64,000 nucleotides of DNA from an uncultured OM182 clade bacterium (GCA_905182025.1 CAJJAA010000034.1:36534-100533), one strand, 5' to 3'; shown: positions 30,074 through 38,477, numbered from the stretch's first letter. Made by a program: numbers and translations. Notes: generated from the letters alone by a model not told the origin.

Positions 30074-31065
30074 AAGGCGGCCTCCTTATCAGCAACACTG
30101 CCTTGCATGGCAGCCTCTTCAGCAACGGTTTGTTGACCAACCGTGAAGCGGCGAAAGACGTCATCAAGACGACCTTTTTCCTGAAACAGCCCCAAAGGTA
30201 CAAGCTCTTGCTGCGTCAAATAACGATTAAGATAAGGATAGAGTTCTACACCTTGCTTTCCAAAAACCGTCAGATCAGAAGTGCCAACCAGTGCCGAGGC
30301 AACTTCAACACTGTCAACTTCAGCTAACGCGCGAATGGATTGCGACACGGATTCACAAAGCGCATTGTCTAAACGAATCGTCACAGCACCATGATATCTA
30401 GATTCTTGCTCCAGAGCTGAAGGCGAGCAATCCGCCACCATTTGCCCTTCCGAAATTATAATCACTCGATTGCAGACCGCTGTGACTTCTTCCAAAATGT
30501 GGGTTGAGATAATGACAATCTTATCCTTTGATAAGCTGTGGATTAGCGCCCTGACTTGTTGCTTTTGATTAGGATCTAAACCATCCGTTGGCTCGTCCAG
30601 TATGAGAACGGCCGGGTCATGGATAATTGCTTGCGCAAGACCGACCCGTCGCTTGAAGCCCTTGGACAACGTTTCTATTTTTTGCGTTAGCACTTCCTGC
30701 AGACTCATTTTTCGAACGACATCGGTTATTCGATCGCGACGCTGTTGCCCCGTAAAGCCTCGGATTTCAGCGATAAACTCTAAAAAAGCTAATACCGTCA
30801 TCTCTTCGTAGGCTGGGGCTCCTTCAGGCAAATAACCCATTTGTTTCTGGGCGGCAACCGGATCGGTCAACACATCATGTCCAAGTATCGACACGCTACC
30901 GGCGGAGGGTTTGAGGAACCCGGTCAAAATTTTCATGGTTGTCGACTTACCGGCTCCATTGGGACCTAAGAAGCCCAGAATCTCACCGGCAACCAAGCTA
31001 AAACTCAGATTGTTAATAATGGTTTTTTCACCGAAAGTTTTTTCTAACCCACTTACTCTTATCAT
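30070..31065 (-). CDS. GldA-like ABC transporter ATP-binding protein
   Basis: 331-residue ABC ATPase. Walker A is GPNGAGKST, the signature region 'LSKGFKRRVGLAQ' and Walker B 'LILDEPTDGLD', with a switch His in STHI. A C-terminal extension of about 100 residues follows. It is the first gene of the gldA-F-G operon. No gene is close upstream on this strand apart from a possible small Arg-rich protein. Confidence 0.9.
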   Translation of the reverse strand: MIRVSGLEKTFGEKTIINNLSFSLVAGEILGFLGPNGAGKSTTMKILTGFLKPSAGSVSILGHDVLTDPVAAQKQMGYLPEGAPAYEEMTVLAFLEFIAEIRGFTGQQRRDRITDVVRKMSLQEVLTQKIETLSKGFKRRVGLAQAIIHDPAVLILDEPTDGLDPNQKQQVRALIHSLSKDKIVIISTHILEEVTAVCNRVIIISEGQMVADCSPSALEQESRYHGAVTIRLDNALCESVSQSIRALAEVDSVEVASALVGTSDLTVFGKQGVELYPYLNRYLTQQELVPLGLFQEKGRLDDVFRRFTVGQQTVAEEAAMQGSVADKEAAL

Positions 31066-31252
31066 TTTTTAGTCAAGCCGAAAAATTCTGATGGTAACGG
31101 GCTTGAACGAAAATGCCAATATAGCAAACGGCAGATAATTTGGCGGGCACCGCTGAAGCGAATCAACGCTTGCTGCTAGTCGACCGTATACAGGGGCGAA
31201 ATGTTTCCACTTGTTAGCAGAAGATCGTCGGATCATCCTACCTACGCCACGA

Positions 31253-31435
31253 TTAAACTCTCTCTGGCAGGTACACTGTGTAGGTTTCACGCCGAATATA
31301 GGGCGCTCTACGAATCCACCTCCGACGGTAGGTTGAAAGCCGCCAGACTTGAAGCAAACGTCTCTTGAGACCGCGCCTAGGGGTTTGTCTTCTATCGACG
31401 CCTTTTCGGCGTTCTGCAAAACTGACACTCTTCAT
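31253..31435 (-). CDS. Possible small Arg-rich protein
   Basis: 60-codon frame beginning MKSVSFAERRKGVDRR and containing about a third Arg. The ERRxGxDRRxxxRRG pattern resembles small hypothetical proteins of Proteobacteria that bind nucleic acid or membrane, but I do not recognise a named family. No strong ribosome-binding site precedes the ATG. It could be an antisense or by-chance frame. Another frame on the same strand (31069-31428) overlaps it and looks less protein-like. Confidence 0.35.
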   Translation of the reverse strand: MKSVSFAERRKGVDRRQTPRRGLKRRLLQVWRLSTYRRRWIRRAPYIRRETYTVYLPERV

Positions 31436-31633
31436 GGGTCTTGCTCTGCTGATTGGACACAAAAGCTTAATCGGTTAGGGCACAATCTCTAACAAATGAA
31501 TTACTCTAAGCAGAGTGTTTTTTATACAAACTTAGACTTACGCGCATGACCAATGAGACAGCGCTAGCAATTTCGTGACAATTTTGTCGAGGGTTCAGTA
31601 TTATAGCGATTGATCACACCCTAGCTGGATAGC
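31436..31633. other. Intergenic region upstream of the HAD operon
   Basis: About 200 bases with no supported gene. A weak hairpin followed by T residues is at 31502-31522 (ACTCT/AGAGT stem). A possible promoter for the downstream small gene lies near 31588-31612, with a TTGTCG box and TATTAT-like box, both poor. The rest shows nothing I can name. Confidence 0.35.
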
Positions 31634-31864
31634 ATGCGAACTCGAATATCACGTGACGAGGCACTGAGCTTCATACTCACCTACATTATCGTTGAAAAAT
31701 CGACAGCCTTTCAGCTTGATCAACTCAGCCTGTTTTCTTTGACTAATCTCGCATCGCAGGCTGCACAAAAACTCTCGGATGAAGAAGGTCTTATTCCACA
31801 CGAAGTGATCGAAGAGATCGTCGCACCCTTTCTCAACGACATACAATTTAAGCAGTCAACATAG
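31634..31864 (+). CDS. Small hypothetical protein
   Basis: 76-residue, mostly helical soluble protein with no recognised family (MRTRISRDEALSFILTYI...). It lies 8 bases before the HAD phosphatase start and in the same direction, which suggests co-transcription and supports it being real. There is no signal peptide or membrane segment. Confidence 0.55.
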   Translation: MRTRISRDEALSFILTYIIVEKSTAFQLDQLSLFSLTNLASQAAQKLSDEEGLIPHEVIEEIVAPFLNDIQFKQST

Positions 31865-31872
31865 GCATTAAG

Positions 31873-32556
31873 ATGGCGCTTAGCGGCAATTATTCTAAGA
31901 CACCCAAGGCATTCATATTTGATCTCGACGGCACTCTGTTGGACACAGAACCCCTGTATACCATCGCCACGCAGAAGCTGCTCGATCCCTATGGCGCACA
32001 ATTCACCATGGCACTGAAACGACAATGTATGGGTGGTGACTCACGTCGAAGTGCCAGGATCGTCATAGACCACTTCTCTCTGCCGATTGATGAAACCGAG
32101 TATCTCGCCAGTCGAGAGGTTCATTTGCGCGATTTGTTTCCTAACGCGCCGAGTATGCCGGGCGCCGAGCAGTTCCTTCGCTCACTATCACAGGCGCAGG
32201 TACCCATTGGCCTAGCCACCAGCTCGCACCAGCACTTGATGGAGCTAAAGTTTTCAAGGCGAGACTGGGGCGATTTATTTGACGAAGTTGTTTGCGGCGA
32301 CGATGCAAAGTTAGTCAATGGCAAACCTGCGCCCGACATCTTTATCCTCTGCGCCGATAGATTGGGCATTGACCCCAGCGAATGTCTCGCGTTTGAAGAT
32401 TCACCGAATGGTGTGCAAGCCGCCTGCGCGGCAGGTATGAGTGTCGTCGGTATTAACAGCCAATACGTTGCTGACGGTGGTCTCAGCGATGCTGACATCG
32501 TCATTGATGACTATGCAGACTTAGGACACCTCATTGACAGATGGACGAGCAAATAG
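31873..32556 (+). CDS. HAD-superfamily hydrolase
   Basis: 227-residue haloacid dehalogenase-like phosphatase. Motif I is FDLDGT (catalytic Asp17 and Asp19), motif II lies in 'LATSSHQH', motif III/IV are 'KPAPDIF' and 'AFEDSPNGVQAA'. The cap domain is of the beta-phosphoglucomutase type. The sequence is close to GS1/HDHD1-like phosphatases that act on sugar or nucleoside phosphates. The substrate is not assigned. Confidence 0.86.
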   Translation: MALSGNYSKTPKAFIFDLDGTLLDTEPLYTIATQKLLDPYGAQFTMALKRQCMGGDSRRSARIVIDHFSLPIDETEYLASREVHLRDLFPNAPSMPGAEQFLRSLSQAQVPIGLATSSHQHLMELKFSRRDWGDLFDEVVCGDDAKLVNGKPAPDIFILCADRLGIDPSECLAFEDSPNGVQAACAAGMSVVGINSQYVADGGLSDADIVIDDYADLGHLIDRWTSK

Positions 32557-32568
32557 TTAGCAGGGTGT

Positions 32569-33006
32569 TTATCTATTTTTATCTGTAGCGGACTTTGCTA
32601 AACGATTCCAGAATTCCATATTCTGTTCCAGCGCTTTACGCATCAACTCGATTGGCTCAGCACCGGATAAATCCTGCATACGCATGCGGTATTTCTCCTG
32701 GTGGTCCAGAAAGGTAGTGATACTTTGCTCAATATATTTGCCGACAACATTCTGCATGGGCGCGCCATAGAATCGAATCAATTGCTCAAGTACTCGATTA
32801 GTCAGTATAGGTTCATGACCTTCGCCTTCCTGTTCTGTAATAATTTGCAACAGAACCGTTCTCGTTAAATCTTTTCCTGTCTTAGAATCCGAAACCTGAA
32901 TCGTCTGTCCCGTTATGACAATCTTGCGAATGTCCTCGACTGTGACATAACTACTTTCTTTAATATCGTAAAGCCTTCGGTTTGGATATTTTTTGAATTC
33001 TCGCAT
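32569..33006 (-). CDS. phaR: Polyhydroxyalkanoate synthesis regulator PhaR
   Basis: 145-residue repressor. The N-terminal PHB-accumulation-regulator DNA-binding domain begins REFKKYPNRRLYD, followed by the PHB_acc domain. PhaR represses phasin and its own genes and is released by binding PHA granules. Its likely targets in this window are the phasin at 36078 and perhaps the wax ester synthase at 34432, whose promoters share TTGCAnTGCA motifs. I see no such motif just upstream of phaR itself. Confidence 0.93.
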   Translation of the reverse strand: MREFKKYPNRRLYDIKESSYVTVEDIRKIVITGQTIQVSDSKTGKDLTRTVLLQIITEQEGEGHEPILTNRVLEQLIRFYGAPMQNVVGKYIEQSITTFLDHQEKYRMRMQDLSGAEPIELMRKALEQNMEFWNRLAKSATDKNR

Positions 33007-33121
33007 TAATAAAGTCGCCTGATTATTTTTTTATATGGCTTGAAGTATTCTCTGAAGAGCACTTTTTTACAACGAGGAAAAAGCGCCAAACATCCATAAC
33101 CTGAAATCAATCAGCCTAGGA

Positions 33122-33862
33122 CTACATTGCTGATTTGTATTTGGTCCATTCACCGACTCGTTGAGATAGTCGATCAGCAACGATACGGTAGATAATCGGA
33201 TTGAACCCCATGCCACAATGACTACCCGGGACACGAATGTTCTGCGTAATCGCATCTTCGTCTTTTTCCATACAGCCACGCCAATGTACAACGCCATCAC
33301 CCTTACTGTAAATCGCCGTTAAAGGAACCGGTGGCGAGCTATCATCAGCGAAGCGCTCTCGCATCTGTTCAACACTGACGCCCGATTGCTGCTCAAACAA
33401 CCTGCGTACCAGTCCATTTGACCCATCGCTACCCGACATCGAGAAGGGACTACCTAAGGTAATCACCTGTCGTACATGATCGGGGTATTTACGTGCAATT
33501 TCGCGGGAGTAAACCCCGCCCAAACTCTGACCAATAAGCGTTACAGGCACTTCAGCATCTCTTACAACTGTTTCGAAACGATTCGCAAGATCGCTGTGAA
33601 GCGTATCGGGATGGCCTGTATTGCGGCCTAGCTCCCACCCCAAGGTCTTGTAACCCAAGTGGCGAAGATAGCGAGCTAAAACCAACATAGACGTATCACT
33701 CGCCATAAAGCCAGGAATGAGCATCACTGGATGCCCATCACCCGCTGGCAAACGCCTCAGAAGCGGCATGCTCATGGACAACGCACCTATCTCCATTAGT
33801 GTCCGCGGCAACTCACTAATCGTGTTGAGTAACGCAGGCGAACGGGCTCGCTGCGCTTTCAT
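33122..33862 (-). CDS. Alpha/beta hydrolase (lipase-like)
   Basis: About 246 residues with an alpha/beta-hydrolase fold. The nucleophile elbow is GQSLGG with Ser at about 113. 'HPVMLIPGFMASDTSM' forms the oxyanion region, and a C-terminal His is in GSHCGMGFNP. It is probably an esterase or lipase. The frame stays open to a TTG at 33988, but that extra part includes a KEQEQEQG run from a CTTGTT repeat and has no good ribosome-binding site. The start at 33862 is therefore preferred but uncertain. The nearby phaR and wax ester synthase genes suggest a role with stored lipids. Confidence 0.8.
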   Translation of the reverse strand: MKAQRARSPALLNTISELPRTLMEIGALSMSMPLLRRLPAGDGHPVMLIPGFMASDTSMLVLARYLRHLGYKTLGWELGRNTGHPDTLHSDLANRFETVVRDAEVPVTLIGQSLGGVYSREIARKYPDHVRQVITLGSPFSMSGSDGSNGLVRRLFEQQSGVSVEQMRERFADDSSPPVPLTAIYSKGDGVVHWRGCMEKDEDAITQNIRVPGSHCGMGFNPIIYRIVADRLSQRVGEWTKYKSAM

Positions 33863-33891
33863 ATTCAAACTTTCGTACAAATCCACTCTAC

Positions 33892-33915
33892 CTTGTTCTT
33901 GTTCTTGTTCTTTTT
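33892..33915. repeat. Short CTTGTT tandem repeat
   Basis: Three perfect copies of CTTGTT followed by a degenerate CTTTTT, in the region upstream of the alpha/beta hydrolase. Read on the minus strand it would code for an Glu/Gln run. It is short and low-interest, but it affects the choice of start for the neighbouring gene. Confidence 0.7.
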
Positions 33916-34060
33916 GTTTTAGGCATTCGAACTCTTCGATGCATTTATGCCGCCGATCCCACGCCGATCTTAACGCAATGACGGCCAATATCTTACGCGT
34001 TCTTTATATCCTAACCGGATCAGAATCCTAACCTATATTGCTCTACAAAAAAGGATTATA

Positions 34061-34109
34061 TTGCATTGCACAAAATATTCATTGACTACACGAACGCAAT
34101 CAATATAAT
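34061..34109 (+). promoter_or_regulatory. Candidate PhaR-regulated sigma70 promoter of the wax ester synthase
   Basis: TTGACT (34082-34087), a 16-base spacer and TATAAT (34104-34109) form a good sigma70 promoter. Twelve bases upstream of the -35 is TTGCATTGCA (34061-34070), the same motif seen at the phasin promoter. A CACCATGGTG palindrome follows at 34121-34130. The promoter reads toward the wax ester synthase, 320 bases away. Confidence 0.6.
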
Positions 34110-34130
34110 CCGCGCCATCGCACCATGGTG

Positions 34131-34431
34131 GGTCTAGAACAGACTAAAAGCACCAATATTGTGTGACAGGACCTCCTTAGATTATCAACATCTAGGGCCT
34201 GCAACCCTCGTGAACCGCAGCGCACACCCAATTCCATTTGGCTGGCACGGCTATTGCTATCTCTAAGCTAGGATTTCCTGTTTCTTAGCAGCTGGTTTTC
34301 TGCAAAACAGGCGATCTTGCGAATATTGTCAAAAATCGGATCAGAAAGCTCCGATGAGAAAAACGGCCAACCGGAATTTGAATCCGACGGGTTGCTCAAT
34401 AAATGAAACGCAATTCCCTAGGAGGGACTCG
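34131..34431 (+). other. Long leader of the wax ester synthase gene
   Basis: About 300 bases between the promoter and the start codon with no gene. CCTCCT at 34172-34177 is complementary to the strong Shine-Dalgarno AGGAGG at 34420-34425; the pairing can extend to CTAGGAGG with one bulge. A hairpin lies at 34277-34311: outer arms CCTGTTT and AAACAGG, inner arms GCAG and CTGC. Together they could form a structured, translation-controlling 5' leader. It is not a riboswitch class I recognise. Confidence 0.35.
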
Positions 34432-35949
34432 ATGGACAAGCTTACAGCGCTCGACGCAAACTTTCTTTACTCAGAATCTGCTCAAGTCATTAACCATGTC
34501 GCATCTGTTCAAGAATTTGAGTTGCCGAGCGGTTCAACCTCAACTGAGTTTGTTGAAGGACTAAAAACATTTTTGATGGATCGGATTCATACCGTTGCTT
34601 ACCTATCTCGCAAAATCATCGAAGTTCCGGGCGGTCTTGACCACCCTAGCTGGATCAGAGACACAGCCTTCCATATAGACAACCATGTCTACGAAGTCGC
34701 TCTCGACTTTCCCGGCAGTCACCAACAGCTTGAGGCGAAGGTGGCAGAATTGCACAGTGATTTGATGGATCGCAGCAAACCGCTATGGAAACTCATCGTC
34801 ATCTCTGGACTTGCCGATGGCACGGTCGCCTATTACAACCAAGTTCACCACGCCTGTATCGATGGTATGGCCGGGCAGGCAGCGACTATGATTTTGATGG
34901 ACAATAGCCTCGATCATCCAGAGCATAAGGTGCCCGAAGACTTTTTCGACGCCGAAGACACAAGCATGCGTCGGTTATTTGGGCAGGCATTTGAAAACCT
35001 TGTTGCCTATCAGCTAGGGTCAATACGGCGAACGGCGGGCGCGATTGACTCAACTGTCAGCATGACTCAACGAGCAATTGACCCGTCCAAGTCCTTTGGT
35101 GCGTTGCTAGAAATAGCCCCCAAAACGCCTTTCGGCAATGGCATTAGCGCCAGCAGGTCATTCTCTTGCGGTAAGTTATCACTTACTAACGCTAAGGCGA
35201 TAGGCAAGTCACTCGACGCAAAAGTGAATGATGTGTTTATGGCGATCTGTTCAGGTGGCTTGCGCACCTACCTTGAGCGCAAAGCGCAACTACCCCAGAC
35301 AAGCCTTATTGCAGGCTGCCCAGTATCATTGAGAGCGCCCGGTGCGAAAGACATGGGCAATGCCGTCACCCTGATGCAAGTAGCGTTGGCGACCGACATT
35401 CGGGACCCTCGCATACGTCTACTTAAAATAAAGTCGTCGGCCAATACCGCCAAAGAAGTGACTGCCGATCTCGCCGCTGGGTACGAACCTAACGTTTCAC
35501 TGCCAGGATTACCGAATCTATTGACTAATCTTGCCAAGTTGGCGACGTCAACGAGTGACTATTTGCCAATGCCCTTTAACGTCGTCATATCGAACGTACC
35601 TGGACCACGAGAAGTGCTGTATTCGAATGGCGCAAAGATGCTGAGCCACTATCCGGTGTCGATACCAACTCACGGTTTGGGGCTCAACATAACAGTCCAA
35701 AGTTACTGTGATTCGCTCTATTTCAGCATCACAGCTTGTGATACGGCCGTACCAAACGCTGAGGAACTCAAACAGGACATTCTTGACGCTTTTGTTGAAC
35801 TCAAGACATTACTGTTACCGAAAAACGTAACGGCAATTCGAAAAGAGAATGTTGCAACGCACCACGCAATGCCGCATGCAGCCACGACGGAACGGCCACA
35901 AGCCGCAAAATTCAACCTTAATGAGGAACCCACGCACAAAGTTGCTTAG
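34432..35949 (+). CDS. Wax ester synthase/diacylglycerol acyltransferase
   Basis: 505-residue WS/DGAT. The active-site motif HHACIDG is at residues 139-145. Near the C-terminus is a 'NVVISNVPGP' segment typical of the family. It joins acyl-CoA to fatty alcohol or diacylglycerol to make wax ester or triacylglycerol, stored as inclusions. The ATG at 34432 has a near-perfect ribosome-binding site (AGGAGGG, six bases away). The frame also runs back to 34354, but that part is unlikely to be translated. The storage genes on both sides fit its role. Confidence 0.93.
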   Translation: MDKLTALDANFLYSESAQVINHVASVQEFELPSGSTSTEFVEGLKTFLMDRIHTVAYLSRKIIEVPGGLDHPSWIRDTAFHIDNHVYEVALDFPGSHQQLEAKVAELHSDLMDRSKPLWKLIVISGLADGTVAYYNQVHHACIDGMAGQAATMILMDNSLDHPEHKVPEDFFDAEDTSMRRLFGQAFENLVAYQLGSIRRTAGAIDSTVSMTQRAIDPSKSFGALLEIAPKTPFGNGISASRSFSCGKLSLTNAKAIGKSLDAKVNDVFMAICSGGLRTYLERKAQLPQTSLIAGCPVSLRAPGAKDMGNAVTLMQVALATDIRDPRIRLLKIKSSANTAKEVTADLAAGYEPNVSLPGLPNLLTNLAKLATSTSDYLPMPFNVVISNVPGPREVLYSNGAKMLSHYPVSIPTHGLGLNITVQSYCDSLYFSITACDTAVPNAEELKQDILDAFVELKTLLLPKNVTAIRKENVATHHAMPHAATTERPQAAKFNLNEEPTHKVA

Positions 35950-36022
35950 TGATAATGGCTTAACTAATCACACCGTTTAAGCAACTAATGACCCGTTTTT
36001 CACACATTCTTACAATTTAAAG

Positions 36023-36061
36023 TTGACTTTGTTGCACTGCACTATACAATGGTGCAATGCA
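36023..36061 (+). promoter_or_regulatory. Phasin promoter with candidate PhaR boxes
   Basis: TTGACT (36023-36028), a 16-base spacer and TACAAT (36045-36050) give a sigma70 promoter. TTGCACTGCA (36032-36041) lies between the -35 and -10, and its near-inverted partner TGCAATGCA (36053-36061) covers the transcription start. This placement fits repression by PhaR, whose targets in other bacteria contain TGC/GCA-rich boxes. The same motif type is upstream of the wax ester synthase. Confidence 0.6.
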
Positions 36062-36077
36062 TCAAATGGAGAAGACA

Positions 36078-36479
36078 ATGAATATAATCGAAAAGCAAAC
36101 TGTTTTAACCAAGTCTCTTTACGAGATCAATAGCAATACACTTAAAGCGTTGTTTGAGCTTCAAAAGAATAACGTATCTGCGTATATCGAAACCAACCGT
36201 ACCTTTGGTGAGAAGTTACCAGAGATCAAATCCATTGAGACCCTTATGGGTGTTCAGAAGGATTACGGCACTGCACTTTGGTCGAATGCCAAAGGCGCCT
36301 TGCAGGCTCAAAACGAGATCGTAAAAGATGCGTTTTCTGAAGCTAAAAGTGCAGTTACTCAAGCCTACGGCCAGGAGCTGCTCGAAGAAGCACCGGTTGT
36401 TGCAAAAAAAGCGAAAGCCAAGCCTAAAGCTAAGGCCAAGACTAAGCCAAAAGCTAAAGCAAAGACTGCGGCAGCTTAG
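36078..36479 (+). CDS. Phasin family protein
   Basis: 133 residues (a start at 36057 would add seven). The N-terminal amphipathic helical phasin domain is followed by a C-terminal Lys/Ala tail with repeated K-A-K-P/K-T units, as in PhaF-type phasins that may bind DNA or nucleoid. Phasins coat storage granules. GGAGA precedes the ATG at a good distance. It is followed by an inverted repeat. Confidence 0.9.
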   Translation: MNIIEKQTVLTKSLYEINSNTLKALFELQKNNVSAYIETNRTFGEKLPEIKSIETLMGVQKDYGTALWSNAKGALQAQNEIVKDAFSEAKSAVTQAYGQELLEEAPVVAKKAKAKPKAKAKTKPKAKAKTAAA

Positions 36480-36491
36480 CGAGCCAGTTTG

Positions 36492-36525
36492 AACAACGGG
36501 CACTTGGTAGCTGCTTGTTGTTTTT
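36492..36525 (+). terminator. Possible terminator after the first phasin
   Basis: AACAAC (36492-36497) can pair with GTTGTT (36517-36522) over a loop of about 19 bases, followed by T residues. It sits 12 bases after the phasin stop. The stem is weak, so the call is tentative. Confidence 0.35.
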
Positions 36526-36572
36526 GAGATTCCCCCCGCTCAGTCCTCCCTCTTCAGAGCACGGGGAATCTC
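36526..36572. repeat. Ten-base inverted repeat between the phasins
   Basis: GAGATTCCCC (36526-36535) and its exact complement GGGGAATCTC (36563-36572) could form a long hairpin, with a partly paired inner part (CGCTC with GAGC/ACG). It has no T tract after it, so it is not a normal terminator. It might stabilise the upstream mRNA. Confidence 0.6.
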
Positions 36573-36689
36573 AACCTAACGAAACAAGATTTAGTGACTA
36601 ATTTAGATACGACTAAGAGTTGCATACATTCGAAAGTTAACGCCGCCAAGCATAAGCTTGATGCGTAAATACAAATTTAAGGAACCATT

Positions 36690-37010
36690 ATGAATATGAT
36701 TGAGAAGCAAGTTGAGTTCGGTAAGAAAATGTTCGAAATTAACCAAAACACATTTAAGGCAATGCTTAGCCATCAGAAAGAAAATCTGGAAAAGTATGTT
36801 GAATTAAACCAGCAGTTTGGCCAGAAACTTCCAGAAGTAAAAGATGTTACATCTTTCATGGAACTTCAAAAGGACTATGGTCAGTCACTTTGGGGCGGCG
36901 TCAAAGAATCAACAAAAACTCAAGTTGAAATACTGAAGTCATCTTTTGAAGAATCTTCAAGTGTTGTATCAAGCGTTTTCACTCCTAGTGAAACCGTCGT
37001 TACTAAGTAA
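36690..37010 (+). CDS. Phasin family protein (short)
   Basis: 106-residue phasin lacking the Lys/Ala tail of the first one but with a clearly similar helical core (MNMIEKQVEFGKKMFEINQNT against MNIIEKQ..., and 'KLPEVKDVTSFMELQKDYG'). AAGGAACC lies in front of the ATG. The two probably arose by duplication and coat storage granules. No TTGCAnTGCA motif is upstream of this copy. Confidence 0.88.
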   Translation: MNMIEKQVEFGKKMFEINQNTFKAMLSHQKENLEKYVELNQQFGQKLPEVKDVTSFMELQKDYGQSLWGGVKESTKTQVEILKSSFEESSSVVSSVFTPSETVVTK

Positions 37011-37035
37011 TTCCGATAGAGCCAGTTGTATTTTC

Positions 37036-37061
37036 AAAGGGCGCTCTGCGTCCTTTTTTTT
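37036..37061 (+). terminator. Rho-independent terminator after the second phasin
   Basis: AAAGGGCGC and GCGTCCTTT pair over nine positions (one G-T) around a TCT loop and are followed by a run of T. It lies 26 bases after the phasin stop. Confidence 0.85.
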
Positions 37062-37194
37062 GCCCGTAATTAGTGTCTAATAGACCATCATGATCGGAGC
37101 CTAAGCTTCAACCCGCCTGAGTCAATCAGCGATAAGACGAAGCGCGACCTCGGCATTAAGACATGAGAAAACGAATCAGCAAGGAAGGATAACC

Positions 37195-37446
37195 ATGAAA
37201 GTAACCATTGATGTGGACATCACGCCGGAAGAACTCAGACGCTTTATCGGCTTGCCGGATGTTGAGAACCTTCAGAAAGAGATGCTGAATCAGGCCCACA
37301 AATATCTACAGGATTCAAATCAGACGCAGTACAAAGATCTTATTGATAGCGCCGTGCAACCAATGATGGCCTATCAGAGTTGGCTGCAGAAAATGATGAT
37401 GCCTGGAACTAAGGGTAACGACAAAAAGGATGAAGATACGTTATGA
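37195..37446 (+). CDS. DUF6489 family protein
   Basis: 83-residue acidic helical protein of the family labelled DUF6489, with MKVTIDVDITPEELRRFIGLPDV near the start. It is found beside PHA/phasin genes, and its role is unknown. It overlaps the SDR start by four bases (ATGA), so the two are coupled. Confidence 0.85.
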   Translation: MKVTIDVDITPEELRRFIGLPDVENLQKEMLNQAHKYLQDSNQTQYKDLIDSAVQPMMAYQSWLQKMMMPGTKGNDKKDEDTL

Positions 37447-38204
37447 GTAGAGGCGTCGCATTAGTGACAGGAGCATCATCTGGAATCGGCGATGCACTTG
37501 CCAGAGTATTCGCAGAAAAGGGTTTCGACCTTGTCATATCTGCGCGTAGAGAAGATCGCTTGACTGCGCTCGCCGATGAACTGAGCGTCGATGTGATGAC
37601 CGTCGCTTGCGATCTGTCGACCCCAGAAGGTATCGAAAAACTGATCGCTGCAACGGCAGAAACCAAGATTGATGTGCTCGTGAACAACGCGGGTATCGCT
37701 TACAGCGGCGATTTTTCGGGGCAACGTATCGACGATATCCAAAACATGACCAACCTCAACATTATCGCTCCAACCGCTTTGTGCCATCACTTTATTGGCC
37801 GAATGATCAAACAAGGCGCAGGCAGGATCCTCAATGTCGCATCCGTCGCCTCTTTCCAGCCCGTGCCATCGATGTCAGCCTATGCTGCAACCAAAGCCTA
37901 TGTGCTTTCCCTAACAGAGTCCTTGTCTGAAGAATGCAGAGGCTCCGGCGTTTATATTACGGCGCTTTGCCCAGGGTTGACGAAGACCGATATGGTCGAA
38001 GATGTACAAGGGTCAAATGTCCCTGAGTTCTTAATGTCGGACCCCCATGATGTTGCCAGAGAAGGCTATGACGCATTAATGAGCGGCGAAGTTATCCGTA
38101 TTCCTGGCGTAACAAATCAGGCTGCGATTGCATGGGCCAAACATCAGCCTAGATGGCTAGTCCGTGGTCTTGGTGGCTTGTTGGCAAAAATATCGCCGAA
38201 GTGA
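37443..38204 (+). CDS. Short-chain dehydrogenase/reductase
   Basis: 253-residue SDR. The cofactor loop is TGASSGIG, and the catalytic Ser-Tyr-Lys lies in 'VASVASFQ' and 'YAATK'. 'SARREDRL' after strand 2 suggests NADP preference. It acts on an alcohol or ketone, substrate unknown. Coupled to the DUF6489 gene in the storage-lipid island. Confidence 0.9.
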   Translation: MSRGVALVTGASSGIGDALARVFAEKGFDLVISARREDRLTALADELSVDVMTVACDLSTPEGIEKLIAATAETKIDVLVNNAGIAYSGDFSGQRIDDIQNMTNLNIIAPTALCHHFIGRMIKQGAGRILNVASVASFQPVPSMSAYAATKAYVLSLTESLSEECRGSGVYITALCPGLTKTDMVEDVQGSNVPEFLMSDPHDVAREGYDALMSGEVIRIPGVTNQAAIAWAKHQPRWLVRGLGGLLAKISPK

Positions 38205-38477
38205 GCAGGCCTTTAGTTGTGCGATCGACAATGACCCCAATTAATGCACTACTGCATACCATTATCCGCGTGACATCAGCATAAGACACACCGCCAGCCA
38301 AAAAAAATGACGGCTTTTCAACATCAGCCCTCATCGCAACGCATTCCAGCTGAGACACCAACGGCAAGTTTCCCGACGAAAGGTTGGGGTATACCTTCAG
38401 ATTGTGATCTGGTTCAAGATACTTTTACAACCAATTGAGTACCTTACGTTTGCTTAGAAAAGAAACGGTGACTCATC

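Noticed and set aside
27489..31065. Gliding motility machinery
   Set aside because: Only GldA/F/G-like genes are present; the other gliding genes are absent and related exporters occur in non-gliding bacteria.
31069..31428. 119-residue frame on the minus strand
   Set aside because: It has no family features, no ribosome-binding site, and overlaps a more protein-like Arg-rich frame.
38205..38477. 72-residue frame (38149-38367, minus strand)
   Set aside because: It is partly antisense to the SDR gene and has no recognised features.
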